Origin: Diphasiastrum complanatum
Taxonomy: Eukaryota > Streptophyta > Lycopodiopsida > Lycopodiales > Lycopodiaceae
Direction: 5' to 3'
DNA length: 64,000 nt
NCBI GenBank assembly: GCA_029204225.1
Contig: CM055095.1
Coordinates: 45,557,446-45,621,445 of the forward strand
The position numbers and the translations under genes were made by a program. Shown here in pieces: positions 11,966-24,001 of the stretch. How positions within the stretch are numbered: position 1 is the first letter of the stretch; every line of letters starts with the position of its first letter. The notes under the pieces are model-generated. The model searched no databases. It saw only the letters and a list, made by a program, of their open reading frames with translations, and had not been told where the DNA came from.

Positions 11966-13232
11966 TCAACAAGACATGTGTCATATGCTGATTAGGACAC
12001 TTGGTGTATTGTATGTGTGACACATGTTGGGCAGTCCTACTCGCTTGCATCTGTCAGGGTGCTACGCATGGAGTTTGCCATGCATCGATGATAGGATGTG
12101 TCAGCATCAAGGGGTGCTTGAGGATTGGGATATGAGAGCCTATGGGAGGCATTCCTTATCACTTCCTATGCAACAAAGGTTGGGAGTAGAATAGCAACCT
12201 GGTCCTTCAGTGTTGTATGAGCATGATATGTACATTTTGAAAAAAATCAATAAAGTTCTAGTTTGCATATTTTATGTTGTTGGATGGTTGATTGGTAATT
12301 CAAAGAGAGAGTATACAGGAAGACATGATGACAACATTTTGTACCATTATGCTTAATGTCACAGACATTAATAAAGGGTAAGGGAAAGCTCCTCAAGATC
12401 CTGCTTAGAAGTCAAACACACGAGAACACACTGTGGAGCAAAACCACCCAACCAAGTAGAAGCAACCGATCAATCTCCAACAGCTTCACCCCCACCCCCG
12501 AGCCAAGGAATAGGAAGCAAGAGTAGAGTGAGAGAAATTGGCAATGAATCACCAAAAGAATGATGGAGTAGGGCGAGTTTCCACTAGCTTTATGGGCTCC
12601 AAGCCTTCTTGTGCATGCGCCCATGCAAGGCCTAAACTCCCCAAAAGCATTTTTCATTGCTATTGATCAATGTTTCAGGGGCTCGTTTCATACGTCGTTT
12701 CGAAACGCGTTTGAAACGACTGGTTCTGGTTCGAAACGGGAATTTTTTTTTTTCGTTTTTTTTTTTTGAATGTGTTTTTAAGGGTTTACACATGTCATAG
12801 ACAGTCTGGTAACAAGTAGATACATCCAATTTCATGAGAATGCTCTAGAGAATGCAATTTCAAGAGGAGAAGTTGTAGTATGGTGAGTCGTGACTATGGT
12901 CACTTTCCTCAGTCAATTATTGATATTGTCACCATTCATCATACAGTCTCAATTTTCAAACATCCAAGAACTTCCAAAAATTGTAAACAGTAAAGTTACA
13001 TTAATCAGAGAGAACACACTCCAATTTCTCTCATGACATGCCAGCTCCTAATGATACTTCGAAAAGATTTCATCATCAACTACAACCTATGTGTGTGCAT
13101 GGCTCTTGATCCTGAGCAACAAGAGTCCATGACCTGCACAAAGACTAGACATTGCCAGATTCTTGAAATGAACGAGTCGTCAAAAAGCACAAACAAATTA
13201 TTGACAATTACACGGCTGCTTGGGGGACAACC
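11966..13232. other. Noncoding, with second GAAACG cluster
   Basis: No gene is seen. 12668-12745 starts CAATGTTTC and contains CGTTTCGAAACGCGTTTGAAACG followed by T runs. It lies beyond the 3' side of the minus-strand hAT remnant and may be that element's end. The rest is unremarkable. Confidence 0.4.
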
Positions 13233-14340
13233 CTAACCTGGATACACATTCTGTGTGTATGTCCTCCAGTCGTCCACAAGCTCGGCATTTGTGAGTATGG
13301 CTCCAGTAGCCCACATAGGGTGAAGCAAATGAGCAACTACATGCATGGGCTTGTGGAAGAAATTCCACCTGTCAAGCCACTTCTCTCGGATAGCTAACAT
13401 CCTACAAAAACCAAAAAAGTAATCACTACATTGTAGGGAAAACAATTCAACAATGCTAAAACAAAACAAATGCACCAGACAGATTACAGAAAAGGTATAC
13501 CTGCGCTCATCAAAAAGCGGTCACTGAAGGGTCTCCCCAATCTTGTCCATAAACTCGTAAATGAGGCCAATTGTAGAACCCTCTCGATCCACTAACCTCA
13601 GCATGGTACACTGGTTCCAAGACCTCAACTAGCTGCTTGGCCTGTCACCAGAAATCATCTCCAAAAACAATCCTCTGGAGCCTAAGTCCAATTGGCTCGC
13701 TGCTACGATGCCACTGTGTGAACTTAAGGCTGGCTGCCATCTGGCACAATGCAAGTCGAACCCGAAGCAACCGCTCCAACATGACGACATGATAGGCAAA
13801 GCGTGTGGATGCTGGCTTCTTCAGATCCAACAGGCTATATGTCATGAACATGGCAAGGGGCCTCTTCTTCCTGGTTACAGATGTAAACAAGAAGATGGCA
13901 CTAAATGTGATGGTGGAAACCTGGGGGGGGGGGTAGTCCTATGTCATGCATCAAAAGATCGATGCAATGTGCTACACACGAGGTCCATACAATAGCAGGG
14001 TAGTCCCCTTCAAAAGCTCACCCATACCCACACAATTGTTGGCATTGTCGATGACCACTTGCACCATATGTTGTGCCCCCACCTCGATGACTGCTGCACA
14101 TATATGCTCATAGAAAAATTCTCCTAACTCAACAGTGCCATCTCGGGAAGCATCCACATCCCTGAGAAACACAGTACCCAGCGGACATGAAACCAAGATT
14201 TTGATAATAGGCTTGTGCCTATTATCAGTCCACCCATCCGATAGAATAGAGCAATCGTATGTGGCCCAGTCATGTCATATGGGCTGAGCTCCCTCGTGAT
14301 GCATGCATGCTCCTCTCTCATTTCAAGTGTGTAATATAAA
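13233..14340 (-). pseudogene. hAT transposase, internally decayed and truncated at both ends
   Basis: Minus-strand fragments in several frames follow the order of a plant hAT transposase. They are a segment near RELSPY (about 14290), the DUF659-like core with GTVFLRDVDAS and MVQVVIDNANNCVG (14190-14020), RFAYHVVMLERLLRVR (about 13800), LEPVYH and a partner block (13600-13530), and KWLDRWNFFHKPMHVVAHLL ending NVYPG (13420-13235). The N-terminal zinc finger and the C-terminal dimerisation block are absent. The upstream edge meets the microsatellite at 14359. It sits in intron 2 of the reductase-like gene on the same strand. Confidence 0.85.
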
Positions 14341-14356
14341 TTGTGGGAGCATAAAA

Positions 14357-14358
<2 letters not shown>

Positions 14359-14424
<66 letters not shown>
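14359..14424. repeat. (GT)n(GA)n compound microsatellite
   Basis: About 18 GT units run straight into about 15 GA units. In the sense of the minus-strand gene this reads (TC)n(AC)n starting four bases inside the intron, beside the exon 2 splice donor. Confidence 0.95.
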
Positions 14425-14427
<3 letters not shown>

Positions 14428-14429
14428 AC

Positions 14430-15364
14430 CAAGGACTCCCAAAAAATGAGTAAGAGGAAAGCTGTTTCCAGTAGGAAGTGGTCTCAAAGACTCGCCCTTT
14501 ACAATGCTAAAATCTTCCCAGCCTGTAAATCCTGTGACAAAATCACCTTTACTAAACTTAGGATGGCTTGATAGTACCACCTGGGAAACACCAAAGCCTG
14601 TGATGACCTGCAAAACAGGAAAAGGATACTGAATTTGAATACATCCTGAATCCTAGATCCAAATAAATGTTTTACAGACCATATGCGAGTCTAATTCACT
14701 TCAATATTATTTGTTGCTCACAGATTGTGACAGAAGCCATAGTTGCAGGAATATCTGTACGAAGGCAGATCTGTAAGTATGGTCATACAAGTATTCTTAC
14801 ATGTAGAGGAGGAAAGTGTACTGTCCGTATATGGGATGTATACCAGCTAATAGAGTTGGACCAGAGTTCATGAAAATTTGCTGCCTAGCCTTTGAAAACA
14901 TTCAAAAAGGTGAAGAACTACAAGGAAGCTTATAAGTTCAAACTTTGAGCTAAAACAAGCTACTTTGCAAAAACTGAAACACAAGCAACAGAATATACTA
15001 CAAGATTATTTGTATTTCTACAAAAACCTGTACACTATGTGGAGTAAGAGTATGAAAAACTTTAGATTACTTCAAATATCCATAGAGAAGTATAGTGGCT
15101 ACATTGATGTCAGGAACTAAGAATAAGTCCACTCACTGAACCAGGGAGAAAAGAATCAACATAAGAATTTGTTCTCTTTTGCATTCGTCCTCGCATATAA
15201 GGATCCGGTGATATGTATAGATTTTTCAGAAGGACATCTTTTGTTCCCTCTTGTAGTTGTAGAAGACAAGTTCCATCATGCAACTGCAAATCTGACACCT
15301 CAAAACTTCCTGTAACATAATCTTTCAGCATTATTTGTCTGTTCTTAACTACCATTGCAGCCAT
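14430..15364 (-). CDS. 2-alkenal (double-bond) reductase-like gene, exons 1 and 2 only
   Basis: Exon 1 (15364-15137) starts MAAMVVKNRQIMLKDYVTGS and contains NLYISPDPYMRGRM, the N-terminal signature of plant NADP-dependent alkenal double-bond reductases (zinc-independent MDR family, which reduce the C=C bond of reactive alkenals). It ends at a GTGAGT donor after 76 codons. Exon 2 (14607-14430) follows a TTTTGCAG acceptor and encodes VITGFGVSQVVLSS, KFSKGDFVTGFTGWEDFS and HFLGVLG, again matching the family in order. It ends in phase 1 at a GTCAGT donor. The nucleotide-binding Rossmann exons are not seen to the left; they may lie beyond the window past an intron of over 14 kb, or be lost. Intact or pseudogene cannot be told. 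Confidence 0.8.
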
Positions 15365-16122
15365 GTGTCACCACGCAGGAGGAGCTATGAAGCCTTCAGG
15401 ATCTACTATTCAGTCTGTAACAGAAAATTATGTCCAGTTATGTAAGGGAATGTCTAGGATCTATCTTTTCTATATTTGTCTAGTAGATTTACTTTCAATA
15501 TATCAGAAAAGGCAGCTGACCCAAATCTACAGTTATTTTTTCTTCTATATTCAGGTCAGCGAAAAATGATGATTACTTTCACGTCAATATATCAAACAAC
15601 ACCTCATCATCATACATTCATAGCCATGATCTCATATTTAAAATCTTTATCACTATTGCAACTGGTATACGCACACCAACATAACCATAAAAACAGCAAT
15701 CAGAGGTATCGCCAGTAATTACAGTCCATATACAATATCAAAACCAGTATCACAGAATTATGCCACTTATAGGACTGATTTGAAACTATAGTTGAATAAT
15801 ATATTTCAAGCAAATGCAGGCTTTTGGTTTCATAGATTCTAAATTTCAAGAATGGCTACTTGAAATCTCTTGAGCTGTTGGAAGCAGAGGATCTCATTCT
15901 GCAGGTTTTCGGCATCTGCATATCATTCTACACATATGGAACGTATGTAGGAAAAGTATTTAAAAAATGAATCGGTAAAAAAAGTAAGCAAGCCAAAAAA
16001 ACTAATCCTGGGTTTTTCTAGAGAGACAATCCTATAAACAAAGCTGAAAACTGCTGCTTCATAGAGTTTTTGGCGGATTTCATCAAGCATGAGCCGTTTA
16101 AGCAATCTGGTATGTGGGACAC
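15365..16122. other. Upstream region of the reductase-like gene, no clear elements
   Basis: This should hold the promoter and 5' leader of the minus-strand gene. I cannot point to a convincing TATA box. No other gene is supported. Confidence 0.35.
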
Positions 16123-16540
16123 TGTTAGAATCAATGATTAAAGTGATTATTCATTTATTGTCATTTAGGAAATCAAGGGCCAGCCTAGCCTGCAAGCTAA
16201 TACTAGGGGCCCTCATCTATATTTGGTGATAGTTGATAGAGGTCAAGTCAAATAGTTAAAGTGCTATATATGAAGCACCATTTTGCTAGTTTTATGTCTA
16301 AGTTGCTTTTAACATATTTAGACACTTCTATTTGGTGATTGCTTTTAGGTTGCTTTTGCATAGATGGCATAGACACATCCTTGCTAATGCCTATAAGTAT
16401 GGGTAGGCGCCCTCCTCCTCTTCCTCCTCTTTTTATCATTCTTCTTCTCCTTAAGCTAAGCAAGTTTCTTCGGTGTATACTTGTCTTATCATTGTTGTTG
16501 GTTGTCAACTCCAATCTAGGAATTAGACATAATCCCATCA
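16123..16540 (+). repeat. 5' LTR of the copia element
   Basis: Boundaries are inferred from the TG start at 16123 and the CA end at 16539-16540, immediately before the primer binding site at 16541-16552. No second copy is present to confirm the left edge. Confidence 0.65.
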
Positions 16541-18700
16541 TGGTATCAAAGCCTGGGTTCTAAGGGAGGATTTGGACATCGATTTGGAGAAGGAAAGCTG
16601 TGTTTGTGTGCAGGACAAGTTTGCTGAAAAAATCCATTTGTGGTGGTATAAATTACATGCAAAGTCATTTGATCAAGCCATGGTAAGCATGGTTGATAGT
16701 CGAAGTGACCTTTGGCATCAAAGATTTGACCACATCTGTGCTCAAAGCCTACAAGTTTTGAAGAGGAATGACTTGGTGATGGTTTGCCTGATATTTCATT
16801 TGAAGGAAAAATTTGTGAAGGATGTATTATGGGCAAACAACATCGGGAGAGATTTTTCAAGAGTGGAGCGAGAAGAGCCAACAGGTTCCTAGATCTTGTG
16901 CATAGTGATTTATGCAGGCCTATGTAGATGAAATCTCTGAAAGGCTATTACATTTCGTCATTTATTGATGATTACAGTAGATGTATGTGGATTTACTTCA
17001 TAAGCAAAATATCTGATGCATTTGCAAAGTTTAGAGTAAGGCTTTAGTTGAAAAGCAAATAGAATGCTACATCAAGACATTGAGGTCTGATGGAGGTGCT
17101 GAATATTTTTCAACAGAATTCATTGAGTTTTGTAGGAAGAAAGGAATCAAGAGGCAAACTACAGCTCCTTATTCACCACAGCAAAATGGAGTTGCGGAAT
17201 GCAAGAAGTCAATCATGAAAATGGTTAGGGCCATGCTTAGAAGCAAAGGCCTACCAAATACCTTTTGGGCAGAAGTTTGCCGCACAACTACTCATATCTT
17301 GAACAGGTGTCCTACGAAGTCGGTGAGAGTATGACGCCTTATGAAGCATCTACTAGAAAGGAACCCAATGTTTTTCTTTTAGGGTATTCGGTTGTGATGC
17401 TTATTCGCATATCCCTAATGAAAAAAGAAGGAAACTTGATGCAAAGGCTATTAAGTGCATTTTTCTTGGCTACGATGAGAAGGCTAAGGCATATAGAGTG
17501 TATGATAAGGATACACAGAAGCTCACTGTTTCTAGAGATGCAATTTTTGACGAGATGCATGAGCAGGATGGAATGATTTATGAGCCTTTAGATGATGGAG
17601 CGCATGTGAAAGTAAAGCAGGAAGCGAACGTGGATGCGGGAAGATCCAAGAGAAAAAGAGAAGATCAAAGCTAAGACTCAAAGGCGGTTACCCAAATGGT
17701 ACTTGAAGGTAACAGGTGACATGAAGAAGGGAGAGAATCCCGAATCTAGCAAACAGGGAGAGCTCAGGAGGTCTACAAGGGATCGAAAACCCCCTCAAAG
17801 GCTAGAGATGAACCTAGCTTTGATGGATACAGTGCTCAAGACTCAAGGACCTAATTCACTTGACGAAGCAAAGGAGCACAAAGAATGGCGAGCAGCTATG
17901 GCGACAGAAATGCAAGCCATAACGAAGAACAGGAAGTGGGACTTGGTTGAACTACCTGATGGTACGACACCTATCCCTTACAGATGGATTTACAAGGTTA
18001 GTATGGAGCGGATGGGCAGCTCATCAAGTATAAAGCACAGCTAGTTGTGAGAGGATTTGAGCAGCAGGAAGGTATTGATTTTGAGGAAACCTTCGCACTC
18101 GTAGCTAACATGGTCACCATACATTCTATTATTGCCATTTTTGCTTTTTATGGTTGGAAGATCTAGCAAATGGAAGTTAAATATGCTTTTCTTAATGGAA
18201 TGTTGGATGAGGAGGTGTACTTGGTACAATGTCAAGGATTTGTTGAGCCTGGAAAAGAACACTTGGTTTGCAAGATCAAAAAATCTATTTATAGATTGAA
18301 GCAAGTGCCACGGGTGTGGTACACTTGCATTGATGAACACTTCAAGCGGAATGGTAAGAGGAATGTTTATCCTAATCTTTACATTCTGTAGCAAGATTCA
18401 AATATAGTGTTCATTGTATTATACGTCGATGATTCGATTATTATAGGAAGTAATGAGAGCTTAATAGATGAAATCAAATCAGATCTTTCCAATGCTTTTG
18501 ACATGAGTGATTTAGGATTGATGTACTATTGTCTTGGCATTGAAGTATGGCAAAAGGAAGACATTGTCTGTCTTACACAAAGCAAATACGCATGAGATTT
18601 GCTTTATAAGTTCAATATGCAGAATTGTAAGCCTTAAGTACATCGATGGATGTCAACACGATTGAGGAAGTGCCTATGTATTTACAGGTGTTTCATTTTT
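16123..18700 (+). mobile_element. Ty1/copia element, 5' LTR plus decayed pol, truncated
   Basis: A 5' LTR (16123-16540, TGTTAG to CA, about 418 bp) is followed directly by TGGTATCAAAGC, a primer site of the initiator tRNA-Met type. Gag is missing. The pol remnant starts at the GAG-pre-integrase zinc motif (LWHQRFDHI, CEGCIMGKQH, 16710-16850). It continues with integrase (LDLVHSDLC, FIDDYSRCMWIY, LRSDGGAEYF, QQNGVAEC, to about 17330) and reverse transcriptase (EWRAAMATEMQA, PYRWIYKV, KKSIYRLKQ, active site LYVDDSIIIG near 18430). Frameshifts and stops occur throughout. The order integrase before RT is diagnostic of copia. RNase H and the 3' LTR are absent; near 18700 the sequence switches to a gypsy element. 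Confidence 0.88.
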
Positions 18701-18704
18701 GAGC

Positions 18705-21465
18705 AAACACATACTGTGCAGAATGCCATTCAGATGGCTATTTATTATGAAGATGGGAAGAAGTCCCATGAACTAGCTGCAGGAACCTTGGGTGGTCAAG
18801 CCCAAGCGGGCCAAATGCCTTGGGGTAAGCGCAAATTCAAGAAGTTCAAAGGGCAAGGGCAAGGCCAACGACAAGGCCAAGCTCCAGGTGGCCAAAAGGC
18901 TAAAGGGGTCGGTGCACAAAAAGGCAAAGGGTTGTATAGGCGGCCTAATTCCCAAGGGGGTCCTAGCTTCTCACCTTTTGCCTCGCCGATCATTCTAGTA
19001 AAAAAGAAGGATGGGTCTTGGCGTAAGTGTGTGGATTATTGAGGCCTTAATAAGAGAACTATTAAGCATCGATATCCTATTCCACGTACTGACGATTTGC
19101 TTGATGCTCTTCATGGTGCTACTGTGTTTAGTAGGATAGACTTGAAGAGTGGGTATCATCAGGTTAGAGTTCGTGAAGAGGATGCTCATAAAATTGCCTT
19201 TCGAACTCAATTTGGTCACTATGAGTATCTTGTGATGCCCTTTGGTTTAACTAACGCCCCAGCTACATTCATGATGTTGATGAATGATGTGCTCCGACGG
19301 TATATGGGTTAGTTTATTGTAAACTTTCATGATGACATTTTTACTTACAGTGCAGGTGAGGCCAAGCATGTGACCCACCTTAGGACTTTGTTGTCTACCT
19401 TGAGGGATAACAACTTGTTTGCTAATGCAAAAAAGAGTGAACTTTTTAAAAAATAAATTGAGTATCTAGGTTATATTGTTATTGTTGATAGAGTAAGACC
19501 AGATCCTAAGAAAGTTGGTGGCATGTGCCAGCTGATTTGACAACGTTATAATCTTTCCTAGGATTGGCGATGTTTTATAGAAAATATGTTAAAGGTTACT
19601 CCCGTCGCGCAGCACCTTTGACTGATTTAACTCGAAAGAACAAGTTTGGTGAGTGGACGGAACTACAACAAGTAAACTTTGATCAATTGAACCAAGCTAT
19701 CACTGAGTGCATCACTCTAAAAGTTGTTGACCCTCTAAAATCTTATATCCTTGATACGGATGCAAGTGACATTGTTGTGGGGACAGTGTTGATGCAGGAG
19801 AGAAGGCCTGTAGCCTTCGAGAGCAAGAAGCTCACCTAGGCACAGCAGAATTATCCAACTCATGAGAAAGAGTTGTTTGCCATAGTCCATGCGTTAAAAG
19901 GTATGGAGGCATTATTTGTACGGATCCGAGTTTTATGTGTACAATGATCATGATACCTTGAGGTATTTCTACAAACAGCCCAATCTTAAGAGGCCGACAA
20001 GCAAGATGATCTGAACTTATGCAAGAATTTCAGATGGAAATTCGGTATAAGAAGGATCAAAAAATAGAGTGCATGATGCATTGTGTCGGATAGTTTATCA
20101 AATGTCATTTGTGGTCATTGAAAATGACCTATTAGTTGAGATAAAGAAGGCTCAACTAGAGGATTCTCAGTGTAAGAGAGTGGAGCTTGAGGTGAGTCAT
20201 GGCCATGCAGAGTCTCAAGAGGAGAGCTCTATTCCCTTTGCTCGCACTTATCTTAAGAATACCATAGAGGATGGTTTTGTTAAGAGGAATGGCAAATTTT
20301 CTCATTCGAGCTTGTGAGGAGCTGCGTAAGAAAATCTTGCATTGTTGTCATGATAGCCCTAGTCTAAGGAGGGCCTTGGAGGATATAAGTATACCCATAG
20401 GCCTCCCTTTGGAGAGCTCAGACAGATCTCCAACAAAGAACTTCGATACACGGGATCATTCTATTCGCTAAAAGGAGTTCGATTATACACAAAGCAGATT
20501 CTAAAAGTTTTTGGTAGGACAGCAAAGTATAGAGTGTCAAGGAAGATCAAGATTGATTGGTTCCCAAATTAAGAAGGGTGGCTATGGTGGGGGCAAGTAA
20601 GTCAGAGGCATGGGAAAGGAGCTTAGATTCAAGGTCTTCAATATTTTCGCAAGTCAATAAGAAGCAAATTGCTGGTGGCCGGTCGCTAGAGACAAATCAC
20701 TGAAGGATTGTTACTTTATTTGCAAGGCTTACTGAGTGCAAACAAGATCATTGATCAGATTGCTAACTTTGTGTAGAAAGATCGCTGAAAAATTTATATG
20801 CCATTAAATGATGAGATTAGCCCAGGTCCTGCATGAATGTCATGACTGCCCCGATGCGGGACACCCAGGCACACAAAGGATGCTTGATCTAGTAAAGAGG
20901 AACTTTTACTTGACAAAACTTAAAGATCAAGTGGAGGTTCACAAGTGCGGACAATTCCAAGTTAATGAAGCTAAAAGACTTAAGGCAGATGGCTTGTTGC
21001 TTCCATTGGGAATTCCCGGAGGAAAGTGGGAAAATATTTCCATAGATTTTGTGGTTGGACTTCCACGGATGGAAAAGCAAAATGATGCATATGGGTAGTA
21101 GTTGATAGGCTAACCAAGATGGCACAATTCATTCCAACTAAAATGACTATCAAAGCTTCAAAATTTGCTCAGCTTTTCATGGAGAAGTTGTTCAAGTTGT
21201 TTTGTTTGCCAAATGACATTGCTAAAAATCAGAGTTCAAAAGTTCACTAGCAAATTTTGGGAAGCAGTCTTCTAGAAATTGGAGACCACATTAAGTCTAG
21301 GGTCATCAGATCACCTGGAATCAAATGGTCAGACTGAATGGACGAACTAGACTATGGAAGATATGCTTTGTGCATATGCTTCCAGGAGACAATCAGATTG
21401 GAAAAGGTATCTCCCAATGGTTGAGTTTGTGTATAACAGCGCAAAGCACTCTACGACGAGTTATA
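18705..21465 (+). mobile_element. Ty3/gypsy element, gag tail to integrase, decayed, no LTRs
   Basis: A basic Gln/Gly/Lys-rich gag tail (KFKKFKGQGQGQRQGQ, 18830-18930) is fused directly to RT (SFASPIILVKKKDGSWRKCVDY then a stop, [23 protein letters not shown], active site FHDDIFTYS near 19330), so the protease is missing. RNase H follows (YILDTDASDIVVGTVL near 19750). Then come integrase HHCC (ECHDC, GHPG near 20835) and core (SIDFVVGLPRM near 21040, DRLTKMAQFIPTK near 21100). It ends inside the integrase at about 21465. Many stops and frameshifts show an old copy. Confidence 0.87.
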
Positions 21466-22948
21466 GTCTATTCAAAATAACCTAAAAACGGCTCTACAAA
21501 ATAACCTCATTCTGTACGCTATACAACTATGGATGTAAGATAAAACAATATCCCCAAGTTGTAGCTTAAATCTAAACTAGATGATTGAAACTTACATATA
21601 GTACGTACGCAAGGCGGACTTTTGTGAGTACGTTCGTGCTAATCAACACGCCTACTGTCTAGTCACTCTCATCTGTCTCAGCCAATCCGGATATTCAAAC
21701 AAATTGTGTCTGCATTATATCTTTTGGACCATTGAATGTCGTTCCGTACCATAGAAACGCAGTGCAAAAAAAACTACCGTGCAAATAAACTGCTGATGCA
21801 AATTTTACTAGTTTTGCAGTCTTTGAAAAATAACCTTCTGTAAAATCTCCTATGTGGAAAAAAAATCCGTTGTGGTTTATCTGATTCCTGAGGATCCAGG
21901 AAATAGAATCAAGTAAGCAACATCTACACATTCATAACACTAATATAATTAGATAGTAGGAAAAAAACTGAAGAAAACTACATTCATGATTTTTTTTTCT
22001 GTTTCTACAGTAATTATGTACATAATGCCATAGCAGGAAATAGAATCAGATAAGTAAAATAATCAACCAATTCATAGCGCAATAAATAGTGGGATAAAAA
22101 CTGAAAAAAACTACATTCATATTTTTTTTTTTCTGTTTCGACAGTAATTATTAACAGAATGCTACAGCAGGTCGATAACTAAAAGATCAGCACAGTCATA
22201 GCACAATTAATAGTAGGAAAAAAAATCTGCATTCATAGTTTTTTTTCTTCGGTTTCCTCAGTAAGTTCCGTATCTATAGAGCACATCGAAGAAAAAAGGT
22301 GAAGATAGTAGATGTTACTTGCCAACGACGAGCAGCTGGTGTAAAAGGAACATTCGGGCGCTAGAAGGCAGCCAGGCGAACTAATGATCGATCGATCGAT
22401 TGAGCGACCGAGCAAGAGAGAGAGAGAGAGAGAGAGTGTGTGTGTGTGTGTATAGGCGTGTTTATCTCTCCTCCATGGCTTCTTACGTGGGCCCATCCAT
22501 GCATGTGGTGGAGAGTGTTTTTTGGCTGCTGCAGGGACTCATTGTAATCTGGTTTGCTTTTTACCAGCTTGTGATATTTGTTTTAGATATTTTTGTATAT
22601 TTTTCGGTGATTTGTGTAAGATTGACATGTATTAATCTTCTGATTTTCTTAAAAACATTGTGTTCTTGGTTTTTCAGAACTTCGGGCTTCCGTCGTATAT
22701 CCCCTTTGAAGAGTGACGATTTGACGTTCCGTGTTATTTTTGCTTTGAAGAGTGATGATTTGAAGTTTCGAGTTATTTCTGTATCACACTTGTTGCTTTT
22801 TTAGATCTCCTCACCGTCGCTGCATGCATGTGTGCATGTGAGGGTGCCACCGAGTTGAACTGTTGTGTCGCATATGAATCATTTCTTTGGATTATAGTCT
22901 CCCACATCAGATAACCAAGACGTTGCAGTTTTTTGTTTATATGGCTAG
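21466..22948. other. AT-rich noncoding with a ~130-bp tandem repeat
   Basis: Three diverged direct copies cover about 21897-22283. Each has an A-rich block, ACATTCAT and a T run followed by CTGTTTC-like sequence and CAGTAA (periods about 135 and 130 bp). Further right are (GATC)4 at 22386-22401 and a (GA)n(GT)n tract at 22415-22451. No gene is supported. Confidence 0.55.
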
Positions 22949-23250
22949 ATGACCATCCCTTATGTTTCCAACCACTTGATCTATGTTCAACTAGTTTATG
23001 GTCAAGATGATGTCATGCCGATTGAATTTTTAATACCATCTTTACGCATAGCAGCAACAGAGCGGTTAAATGATGATAAGTCTTTACAACTACGTCATGA
23101 AGCATTGCACAAATTGTGTGAAACAAGATTGATGGCAGTTCATGCGTTAGCAGCAGAGAAAGCTCGTCGTAAAGCATGGTACAATTGTCGATTACACAAA
23201 AAGCATCTGAAAGCAGGAGATCTCGCACTGATGTACAAAACCAAGCTGAT
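22949..23250 (+). pseudogene. Tat-lineage integrase fragment, left flank of a nested insertion
   Basis: The frame reads QLVYGQDDVMPIEFLIPSL, then ERLNDDKSLQLRHEALHKL and HLKAGDLALMYKTKLI, and stops dead at an LTR beginning 23251. These are the end of the integrase core and its C-terminal domain in Tat-type gypsy elements. The interrupted codon order resumes on the minus strand at 28801 (KGKLKFTCEG), which indicates that the LTR element landed inside this integrase. See the inversion finding. Confidence 0.85.
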
Positions 23251-23979
23251 TGTTGGAGGGTTTGTGGATCCCAAGGCAACCCTAACCCTAGTTAATAAGT
23301 GAGAGGGATTTGGCACCCTGCGTGTGTAAGTCCAACCCGATGATCACGTAGTTATTTGATTAGTTACAAGTCAATAAAAGGACTTTAGGCCTTTTGCGGG
23401 ATTGTTAATGTCGTAGGGCCTAAATGTCAAGTTAGTGAATAAAGTTGGGTTTCCCTCCAATTTGGATGGTTCCCACACTTTTTTAAATTTGAATAATTAG
23501 GGAGACCAATAGGATTCAGAGGCCAGGGTCCTCCTCTCTATTATAAAAAGGGACCAAGTTCCTACACATGTTCATTTTCTCATTTCAATAAAGCAGATTG
23601 GTTATCTTCAGAAATTGATTGATGAATGTCCTTGATCTCTATCACTTTTCCTCCATCTCTCATGATTTCTTTGCTTTTTGCTAATTGCTAGATCTGACTG
23701 TTATTGGGATTGTATGTTCTTATACTTTTTATGAGAGAGAAAGGGAGAGAGAAAGAGTAAGCTATCTTTGTAATGGATCGTAGTGTTAATGGATGTAGTG
23801 TTAATGTTTAGGGTTAATGGATGTTAGAGTTAGATTTGGATCTTCCATTCATGCTGAAATTTGATCTATACTATCGCTCTCATGGGAACGAATCTATACG
23901 TGACAACTAACTTCGTCTCTTTGATGCTAGATTGACTAGATCTTGGTTTGAGGTTAGGCAAGGAAAGAAACTCACTACA
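23251..23979 (+). repeat. LTR 1 of Tat-lineage family (5' LTR of nested copy)
   Basis: It runs from TGTTGGAGGG to CACTACA, about 729 bp. It contains TATAAAAAGGGACC (about 23541), a plausible TATA box. Related LTRs lie at 28802-29549 (minus) and 30148-30884 (plus). The left flank CTGAT nearly matches ATGAT beside LTR 2. Confidence 0.9.
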
Positions 23980-23983
23980 ATTT

Positions 23984-24001
23984 TGGCGCCGATGCCGGGG
24001 A
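23984..24001 (+). promoter_or_regulatory. Primer binding site (tRNA-Asp type)
   Basis: TGGCGCCGATGCCGGGGA lies four bases inside LTR 1. It matches, with one difference, the complement of the plant tRNA-Asp 3' end used by Athila/Tat gypsy elements. It proves that LTR 1 is a 5' LTR. Confidence 0.88.

Noticed and set aside
14667-14873. Plus-strand frame with a WD-repeat-like CTVRIWDVYQL
   Set aside because: Single short match within intron 1 of a minus-strand gene, with no further WD repeats around it.
15923-16105. 60-codon minus-strand frame with LLKRLMLDEIRQKL-like start
   Set aside because: No domain, no splice support and no conserved neighbour; probably chance.
23278-23300. AACCCTAACCCTAG, telomere-like
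   Set aside because: Two units only, and part of the Tat LTR; it recurs at the same place in the other LTR copies.
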